Shown one piece after another: positions 1-3,748 of a stretch of 6,907 nt of DNA. The notes beneath the pieces were generated by a model that was not told the origin of the DNA, ran no database searches, and was given only the letters and a program-made list of their open reading frames with translations. The stretch covers positions 1 through 6,907 of the forward strand of contig JAKUTA010000063.1 of NCBI GenBank assembly GCA_022447885.1, given 5' to 3'. Position numbers and translations under genes: made by a program. Source of the DNA: Candidatus Poseidoniales archaeon (lineage in GTDB: Archaea > Thermoplasmatota > Poseidoniia > Poseidoniales > Thalassarchaeaceae). Within the stretch, counting starts at the first letter, position 1, and every line of letters starts with the position of its first letter.

Positions 1-71
1 TGGTCGACCAGATGACCGGCGCCAAGAGCAAGGACGGATTCGACGACTGGCTCGACAGGCACATGCCTTGA
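1..71 (+). CDS. C-terminal end of an unidentified protein (5' truncated by window edge)
   Basis: An open frame begins at base 3 and ends at the TGA at 69-71, leaving 22 codons that read VDQMTGAKSKDGFDDWLDRHMP. The charged, helix-like composition (KSKDGFDDWLDRH) looks like a real protein C-terminus, and the other two forward frames do not give a better tail. It converges on the minus-strand gene ending at 99, with only 27 bases between the stop codons and a small inverted repeat in that gap. The fragment is too short to assign to a family. Confidence 0.6.
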   Translation, partial: VDQMTGAKSKDGFDDWLDRHMP

Positions 72-73
72 GT

Positions 74-87
74 GGAGACCTGTCTCC
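74..87. terminator. Short inverted repeat between convergent stop codons
   Basis: GGAGAC and GTCTCC are perfect complements separated by two bases; in RNA this would be a 5-6 bp stem with a 2-4 nt loop. It starts three bases after the stop of the upstream plus-strand gene and 12 bases before the end of the minus-strand gene, so it could serve either transcript. No U-run follows on either strand. Archaeal termination usually depends on U-runs, so a role as a terminator is only a guess. Confidence 0.25.
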
Positions 88-98
88 GGCGTCGGACA

Positions 99-677
99 TC
101 ACACCATTCGAGGGTGGCCCACAGGTACGACGCGGAAGATGCGTTTCGTCTGTCGGTGATTCCGGCCGTAGTCGCGAGCGGAACACACTCCCCTCGCGCA
201 GGGGGGCGCGGTGTAGTAGATCCTGTCTCGGAGCAAGGTGACGATGTGCGAGGTGCACAGCCGCCCGGTGAAGTCAGGATCCGATGGTGGATCGTACGAG
301 TAGAAGCATACGAGGAACAGGTCATCGAGTTCGACCAGCTCATCGATGTAGTATTCCAACCGCCTGTGGTCGGTGTTGCAGTACGCCAACTGCATGCCAT
401 AGGGCGCCAGCGCCTCCGACCAGGTGTGCGGCGCCTGTGAATTGATCACGCGCATGAAATCCTCCGCTCGCACGTCAGCCCCGGTAGCCTGTGCCAGAAT
501 CGCCAGCGTGGTCGGGACGCAGGTCGGACCGACCTGATGCGCGTGCTCGAGGTCGAGTTCTTGGAAGAAAGGGCCATCCCCTTCACTCGATTCATCCGGG
601 CTCCAGAGAGGTGCGCTCGCATCCGGCGTCCACCGCTCAACATCCCCATTCACATGTGTTCTACTCATTGATTCCAT
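99..677 (-). CDS. C39-like (papain-fold) cysteine peptidase domain protein, 192 aa
   Basis: Residues 48-59 read QVGPTCVPTTLA. This matches the Q-x-G-x-x-C-x-P-x-x-LA block of C39-like papain-fold peptidases, with Gln48 as oxyanion residue and Cys53 as nucleophile. A candidate catalytic histidine lies in SHIVTLL (His144) at the start of a beta strand, as expected. The family's usual Asp-Pro after the histidine appears as Ala157-Pro158, so the triad is unproven. No signal peptide or membrane segment is visible, so the protein is probably cytoplasmic. I chose ATG 677 because it follows a TATA box at 722-730 at a distance that gives a short leader; ATG 668 and TTG 683 are alternatives. It is divergent from the tRNA/deacylase operon and shares its promoter design. 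The substrate cannot be read from sequence. Relatives with altered residues may be binding proteins rather than proteases. Confidence 0.8.
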   Translation of the reverse strand: MESMSRTHVNGDVERWTPDASAPLWSPDESSEGDGPFFQELDLEHAHQVGPTCVPTTLAILAQATGADVRAEDFMRVINSQAPHTWSEALAPYGMQLAYCNTDHRRLEYYIDELVELDDLFLVCFYSYDPPSDPDFTGRLCTSHIVTLLRDRIYYTAPPCARGVCSARDYGRNHRQTKRIFRVVPVGHPRMV

Positions 678-714
678 CTGCAATCATCATCCCGTTTAGT
701 AAATGCATAACAAA

Positions 715-731
715 ATCCACCTATTATAAAT
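715..731 (-). promoter_or_regulatory. TATA promoter of the C39-like gene, followed by GGTGGAT
   Basis: On the minus strand these bases read ATTTATAATAGGTGGAT, with the TATA box TTTATAATA at 730-722. Transcription starting about 25 bases downstream would give a leader of about 20 bases before the ATG at 677. The GGTGGAT directly after the TATA box also occurs at the same distance in the oppositely directed promoter at 798-814. Its position between the TATA box and the start site would suit a repressor site. Confidence 0.6.
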
Positions 732-740
732 CAAATAGAG

Positions 741-753
741 TGATGAACCATCA
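741..753. repeat. Inverted repeat TGATG-AAC-CATCA in the divergent promoter region
   Basis: Perfect 5 bp arms are separated by 3 bases. The repeat lies about 10 bp upstream of the minus-strand TATA box, within the AT-rich spacer between two divergent promoters. It may be a binding site for a dimeric regulator. The arms are short enough that chance is possible. Confidence 0.35.
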
Positions 754-765
754 TAATTACGAATA

Positions 766-780
766 TTAATTGATAATTAA
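766..780. repeat. Inverted repeat TTAATT-GAT-AATTAA in the divergent promoter region
   Basis: Perfect 6 bp arms flank a 3 bp centre, about 18 bp upstream of the plus-strand TATA box. A further AATTAA follows at 785-790. The position fits an activator or repressor operator for the tRNA/deacylase transcript. However, the tract is very A+T rich, and palindromes of A and T arise easily there. Confidence 0.35.
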
Positions 781-797
781 ATGCAATTAACCACCTA

Positions 798-814
798 ATT
801 TATATATGGTGGAT
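798..814 (+). promoter_or_regulatory. TATA promoter of the tRNA-Arg/dtdA transcription unit, followed by GGTGGAT
   Basis: The bases read ATTTATATATGGTGGAT, with a strong archaeal TATA box TTTATATA at 799-806. The expected start site is near 825-832. CCACC at 791-795 and GGTGG at 808-812 form an inverted repeat that brackets the TATA box. Downstream come a ribosome-binding site at 834-838, a small reading frame, tRNA-Arg at 990 and dtdA at 1127. I see no second TATA box between here and 1127, so this is the best candidate promoter for the whole unit. Confidence 0.6.
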
Positions 815-877
815 GTGAATGGGGTGCTGTCGCGGAGGAACAACGCATGAAATCAAGCATCGTTACAGATGACGCCA

Positions 878-904
878 GGTGGGATCGGTTTCGCCGTCCT
901 CACC
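878..904 (+). other. RNA hairpin in the tRNA-Arg leader
   Basis: GGTGGGATCGG (878-888) pairs with CCGTCCTCACC (894-904) around a TTTCG loop. The stem has six outer pairs, one of them G-U, then a 2x2 mismatch and three inner pairs. A smaller stem, GAGG-ATA-CCTC (905-915), follows directly. The hairpin begins exactly where the small reading frame seems to change phase (A877). It may be a leader structure or simply chance pairing in GC-rich DNA. Confidence 0.3.
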
Positions 905-942
905 GAGGATACCTCCGACAACCAGACTTCTGCTGAAGTCGC

Positions 943-977
943 TGCAGCCCAGAGGCGGATCATCTCCGCTGGCTGCG
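943..977 (+). other. Strong RNA hairpin just upstream of tRNA-Arg
   Basis: The lower stem TGCAGCC (943-949) pairs with GGCTGCG (971-977). The upper stem GGCGGA (954-959) pairs with TCCGCT (965-970) around the loop TCATC. A four-base bulge, CAGA (950-953), is on the 5' side only. That is about 13 pairs ending 12 bases before the tRNA. It could guide 5' processing of the tRNA precursor, or belong to a structured leader RNA. It matches no RNA family I know. Confidence 0.4.
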
Positions 978-989
978 TCAAGGATACGA

Positions 990-1060
990 GTCCGCGTGGT
1001 CCAATGGAAAGGATGGCTGCCTGCGAAGAAGCCGGTGGGGGTTCGACTCCCCCCGCGGAC
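990..1060 (+). tRNA. tRNA-Arg, anticodon GCG
   Basis: All arms can be drawn. The acceptor GTCCGCG (990-996) pairs perfectly with CGCGGAC (1054-1060). The D stem GTCC/GGAT encloses AATGGAAA, which contains the GG pair. The anticodon stem GCTGC/GAAGC encloses the loop CTGCGAA, with anticodon GCG after U33; it reads CGC and CGU. The variable region is CGGT. The T arm GGGGG-TTCGACT-CCCCC is perfect. There is no intron, and CCA is not encoded (ATC follows). One oddity is a G30-A40 mismatch in the anticodon stem. No TATA box lies in the 100 bases upstream; the nearest is at 799. It is 66 bases ahead of dtdA on the same strand, so the two may be cut from one precursor. Confidence 0.93.
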
Positions 1061-1065
1061 ATCTG

Positions 1066-1103
1066 CTCACCACATCCCCTGAACTGGATGGAGGTGCGGT
1101 GAG
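1066..1103 (+). other. Hairpin between tRNA-Arg and dtdA
   Basis: Outer arms CTCACC (1066-1071) and GGTGAG (1098-1103) enclose inner arms CATCC (1073-1077) and GGATG (1086-1090). The hairpin starts six bases after the tRNA and ends 13 bases before the dtdA ribosome-binding site (AGGTGAT, 1117-1123). It could protect or separate the tRNA 3' end from the mRNA, or control dtdA translation. No U-run follows, so it does not look like a terminator. Confidence 0.3.
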
Positions 1104-1126
1104 AGGAGAACACAACAGGTGATAGA

Positions 1127-1801
1127 ATGAAACAAAAGAGAACTGAAAGAACTGGAAATGCACGAGATGGAGACGCACCCGGTCCAGCGTCAGGCATCAC
1201 GCTGATAGTCATCAGTGCCGGCGAGGACGAGGCGAGTGAGAACATCGGAGGCTGGCTGCGAGCAATCGTCGACTGGGAGGAAGGCCCGGAAGTCGAGGGC
1301 GTGCCGAGCTGGAGATGTGCTGACGTGCGCCTGTGGTGGCGCTGGGGCCGACAACTCCAGGAGGACTGTCTCGACGACAGGTGGGAGGAAGAGACCGGAG
1401 AGAAGGTCAAACAGACCATCCACCTGACGCGGCACACCTCGAAGAACTGCGTGCCGATGGTCACCATCCACGCCTTCGGCAACCCACAACTTCTGTGGGA
1501 TGAAGATCCCCCTGAGGGAGGAACTGCCGGACTGGCCGTGCCACCTGCACCAGGGATGGCACAGTGGTATCGGGCATTGGTCCGGCTTGCCAGAGAGGCA
1601 GAGATACAGGAGTGGGAGACCCATCTCGAGGCGACGCACAGGGGACCGTGGCACGAAGGACCGGCGATGGCCATCGAGCTCGGCTCGAACGAGGAGCACT
1701 GGAGGAGCGGCGAGGGAGGAGCGCTCATCGCGCTGCTGGTCGCCGAAGAACTCGGACTGGAGCACAGGAACCCCTTCGGAGAGCGGGGGGCATTGAGATG
1801 A
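1127..1801 (+). CDS. dtdA: D-aminoacyl-tRNA deacylase DtdA (DTD2/GEK1 family), N-terminal half, 224 aa
   Basis: DtdA hydrolyses D-amino acids wrongly attached to tRNA, a proofreading role in the cytoplasm. Residues 24-40 (ITLIVISAGEDEASENI) match the family's N-terminal strand. LTRHTSKNCVPMVTIHAFGN (100-119) corresponds to the LSRH-x-SKSG-x-P-x-LTVH-x-x-GN block. LEATHRGPWHEGP (167-179) with IELGSNEEHW (183-192) corresponds to the ATHHGP and EIGS-x-EEW blocks. The protein stops before the family's GGGH block, which the next gene encodes. The start ATG 1127 has an AGGTGAT ribosome-binding site 3 bases upstream; the first 22 residues are a hydrophilic extension. Oddities are Arg172 where the second His of THHGP is usual, and Asn-Cys for the usual Ser-Gly after SK. 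The stop overlaps the next start as ATGA. Confidence 0.85.
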   Translation: MKQKRTERTGNARDGDAPGPASGITLIVISAGEDEASENIGGWLRAIVDWEEGPEVEGVPSWRCADVRLWWRWGRQLQEDCLDDRWEEETGEKVKQTIHLTRHTSKNCVPMVTIHAFGNPQLLWDEDPPEGGTAGLAVPPAPGMAQWYRALVRLAREAEIQEWETHLEATHRGPWHEGPAMAIELGSNEEHWRSGEGGALIALLVAEELGLEHRNPFGERGALR

Positions 1802-2187
1802 GCGCGAACGATGACGAGTATGCGGGTCAGGTTGCTGTCGTCAGCATCGGTGGAGGCCACCACCCGCACCGATTCGAGCGGCTCATCCTCGAATGCGAGC
1901 ATCTGCTGGCGGGACACATCATCCCCTCGTACTTCCTGAAGTACGACAACGAGGCCGCAGCGAGAGCCGGCGAGGAGGTGGCGGACGGCCACTGGAAGCA
2001 CACCGTGACCGAGGCCATCGAGTCGACACGCAGGGCGTTCCCTGACGCCGAGGTATGGGTGTTCCTCGACTGGAAGAGCCTCAGGGGATGGCAGAAGCCA
2101 CCGCTGCTGGCGCTGCTCGACGAACTCGGTGTGCCGTGGGGCAAGCGGGCGAACGACTTCCCCTCCGGAGGTGAGATGCATGCGTGA
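1798..2187 (+). CDS. dtdA: D-aminoacyl-tRNA deacylase DtdA, C-terminal half, 129 aa
   Basis: Residues 12-25 (VAVVSIGGGHHPHR) match the GIGGGHYAPR block that follows the ATHHGP half in one-piece DTD2/GEK1 proteins. GHIIPSYFLKYD (39-50), the helix TEAIESTRRAFPDAEV (71-86) and FLDWKSLRGW (89-98) continue the family order to the end. His21 and Arg25 of the key block are kept, while Tyr-Ala-Pro is replaced by His-Pro-His. The frame is open back to 1564, but that part overlaps the N-terminal half out of frame. ATG 1798 overlaps the previous stop as ATGA, with no strong ribosome-binding site, so translation would rely on coupling. Six G at 1785-1790 lie just upstream; a seventh would fuse both halves. 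Whether this is a true subunit or the rest of a frameshifted gene is open. Confidence 0.8.
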   Translation: MSANDDEYAGQVAVVSIGGGHHPHRFERLILECEHLLAGHIIPSYFLKYDNEAAARAGEEVADGHWKHTVTEAIESTRRAFPDAEVWVFLDWKSLRGWQKPPLLALLDELGVPWGKRANDFPSGGEMHA

Positions 2188-2611
2188 AGCAGACTACCAC
2201 ATCCACGAGACGGTCGAGATGGTCGACCCCGATGGCACGACGCGGCACATCGACGTGGAGATCGCCCCCATCATCCAGAAGTTCTGGGAGATGGGCGTGC
2301 GGACATTCGCCTGCTGCCAAGGAGGGGAATGGAACGGCTGCAGCGTCGGCTATGGCTACATCGGCATCGAGTCCGGCTGGGAGAAGGTGTTCGATGTCAT
2401 CGGGCCGGGCGGTGAGCATCCTCGGCCTGGATGGACGACCATCCATGGTGTGCACTACAACTGCCACTGGGGTCGATACATGGACATGGACGAGCCGGGA
2501 TTCGTCGTGCGAATCTTCTGGGAGCATGACGATGGCTATGGCACCATCCGTGAGATGGAGCAGCGGTTCGGAATCGACCCCCAGCCCATGCTGCTCGAGG
2601 AGTGTGGTTGA
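2180..2611 (+). CDS. Conserved-type hypothetical protein with a CCQGG motif, 143 aa
   Basis: After a short acidic N-terminus, residues 27-49 read as a helix (EIAPIIQKFWEMG) followed by VRTFACCQGG. This recalls small bacterial and phage proteins in which a helix is followed by 'G-x-x-T-x-x-S-C-x-G', here with Cys45, Cys46 and Gln47. VGYGYIGIES (56-65) is a likely beta strand. HYNCHW (92-97) adds Cys95 and two histidines, and with Cys54 these could make a metal or redox site. No membrane segment is present. ATG 2180 is chosen because GGAGGTGA (2167-2174) lies 5 bases upstream; it overlaps the end of the deacylase gene by 8 bases, so the genes are translationally linked. I can name no function. 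The gene could be an unrelated rider in the operon or act on the same RNA substrates. Confidence 0.8.
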   Translation: MREADYHIHETVEMVDPDGTTRHIDVEIAPIIQKFWEMGVRTFACCQGGEWNGCSVGYGYIGIESGWEKVFDVIGPGGEHPRPGWTTIHGVHYNCHWGRYMDMDEPGFVVRIFWEHDDGYGTIREMEQRFGIDPQPMLLEECG

Positions 2612-2613
2612 GC

Positions 2614-3690
2614 ATGGCAGCGCAGTTCGACCCTGAGACGTTCGACGCGTTACCTTGGGAGATGCGGCACCGCCTGCTACGCTCGTTCAAGTGTGGGAGA
2701 ACCGATTCCTATCGCCTCAGGGACTGGTTGTTACGACACGCGGTGATGGACGATGTCGTCCATGTCCGTCGACGGGCTGCAGTGGCGCTCGCCGATTGGA
2801 TCGGGGCTGCGAGGTTCGTCAATGAGGTGGTCGCACCCATCGTCGAGGAGGCGGACGCTGGTGCAGCGACGCAAGCCATCGAACTGCTGCTGTTCATAGG
2901 CAGGCATCCAGATGAGGCGAAGATGCAGTGTCTGACATGGATGAAGGATCCTTCCCCCGAGGTCAGGGTCGCGGCCGCGAGGGTGCTCGGAAAGTGGCAC
3001 ACCCATTCAGGCTCGACCTTGAATGCGCTGGTGAAGGCGACCAAGGACGATGAATGGAAGGTCCGCCTCGCAGCATGGGTGGCACTGAGGGGCACACTTG
3101 AGAGAGGCACGGAAGCCATGGATGAACTGCTCAAGGTGGCGCTGAATGACGCGCGGGTCGACATTCGTGCCTGGGCCGTCAGAGCCGTGTACCGGCTGCA
3201 GGGACGGATGCGAAGGGGGTTCCTGGATATCGTCGCGAGTCTCGTTGATGATGAAAATGCAGAAGTGAGGCGGGCAGCGATGGATGTGCTGCTCAACTCC
3301 CCGCGTGAGCGGACCATCCAACAGGAATTCGACAGAATCGAACAGATGCAGAACCGCTTCGGAATGGACATCAGCAACATGCCGCACGAACGCTCGTACG
3401 CCCTGTTGAAGTCGGTCATCGACGAGAACACGGACCGGGTGACCGTCTATGAGGACCATATCCGCGTGCTCGGGGATTCCGGTGCGGAATGGATCGTGGA
3501 CAAGGACGGATGTTCAGTGGTCTGTGACGACTGGCCCAGACAGATCTGCATCACACCTTCCGGGAAACTACCTGAAGGCGACCAATTGGTTGCGTACGTG
3601 CTGACGATGCTGAACGACCTGACCGCAGCGGAGCGCATCACCCAGATCGCCGGTGGGTTGGCGATGAGCAAAGACGGACACGCGAAGTGA
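2614..3690 (+). CDS. HEAT-repeat protein with a distinct C-terminal domain, 358 aa
   Basis: Residues about 40-230 are HEAT-type helical repeats. The hallmark 'D/E-x-x-VR-x-x-A' turns recur at V117-R118, V150-R151, I184-R185 and V218-R219, a spacing of 33-34 residues. A weaker one is at V51-R52. Such arrays are scaffolds for protein or nucleic-acid binding and have no catalysis of their own. From about 231 the sequence changes to a helical linker rich in Glu/Gln/Met, then a mixed strand-helix domain (about 275-348) containing EWIVDKDGCSVVC and LVAYVLTMLNDL, which I do not recognise. No signal peptide is present. ATG 2614 is chosen, 2 bases after the previous stop, with GAGGAG at 2597-2602; GTG 2602 and TTG 2608 are possible. 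It is the last gene of the operon. The next gene is convergent after 58 bases, with no clear terminator seen. Confidence 0.85.
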   Translation: MAAQFDPETFDALPWEMRHRLLRSFKCGRTDSYRLRDWLLRHAVMDDVVHVRRRAAVALADWIGAARFVNEVVAPIVEEADAGAATQAIELLLFIGRHPDEAKMQCLTWMKDPSPEVRVAAARVLGKWHTHSGSTLNALVKATKDDEWKVRLAAWVALRGTLERGTEAMDELLKVALNDARVDIRAWAVRAVYRLQGRMRRGFLDIVASLVDDENAEVRRAAMDVLLNSPRERTIQQEFDRIEQMQNRFGMDISNMPHERSYALLKSVIDENTDRVTVYEDHIRVLGDSGAEWIVDKDGCSVVCDDWPRQICITPSGKLPEGDQLVAYVLTMLNDLTAAERITQIAGGLAMSKDGHAK

Positions 3691-3748
3691 GGGGCTGGAA
3701 CCTGCGGAGATGGAATGCCCAACGGAGGATACGCTCGTCCAGCAGCGT

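Larger units (their letters stand above)
847..1102 (+). pseudogene. Small frame-broken reading frame upstream of and running into tRNA-Arg
   Basis: ATG 847 follows a good ribosome-binding site (GGAGG, 834-838, 8-base spacing) and the TATA box at 799. In its own frame it gives only 29 residues, starting MKSSIVTDDA, then an arginine-rich tail to the TGA at 934-936. Skipping A877 joins this start to another open frame (GGIGFAVLTEDTSDNQ, then SAEVAAAQRRIISAGC). That frame reads like a real hydrophilic protein with C/G-rich third positions. It passes through the tRNA gene to the stop at 1100-1102, so its last third is probably not meaningful as protein. It could be a decayed gene, a base-call error, a +1 frameshift at GCC-AGG-T, or a 29-residue leader peptide. 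I do not recognise the family. Confidence 0.35.

Noticed and set aside
72..769. Plus-strand open frames opposite the C39-like gene (72-440, 491-769)
   Set aside because: They lack motifs and ribosome-binding sites, and the second runs into the AT-rich promoter region; the minus-strand frame carries the conserved Gln/Cys/His blocks.
990..1126. tRNA 3' end as an integration (att) site for a mobile element
   Set aside because: I found no second copy of the tRNA 3' end in the window and no integrase; the genes after it look like ordinary chromosomal genes.
1564..1797. Upstream extension of the second DtdA half to ATG 1564
   Set aside because: The extra 78 residues are Arg/Gly-rich, lie out of frame over the ATHRGP part of the first half, and match nothing in the family; ATG 1798 with the ATGA overlap is the better start.
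853..2181. Long minus-strand open frame of 442 codons opposite dtdA
   Set aside because: It is Ser/Pro/Arg-rich without any motif, overlaps the tRNA and the two well-supported DtdA halves in antisense, and reflects the GC-rich third positions of the plus-strand genes.
2709..3431. Minus-strand open frame of 240 codons opposite the HEAT gene
   Set aside because: Ser/Thr/Ala/Arg-rich low-complexity translation with no domain; it is the antisense shadow of a clear HEAT-repeat gene.
3691..3748. Terminator in the convergent gap
   Set aside because: No convincing stem-loop and no T-run on either strand in these 58 bases.
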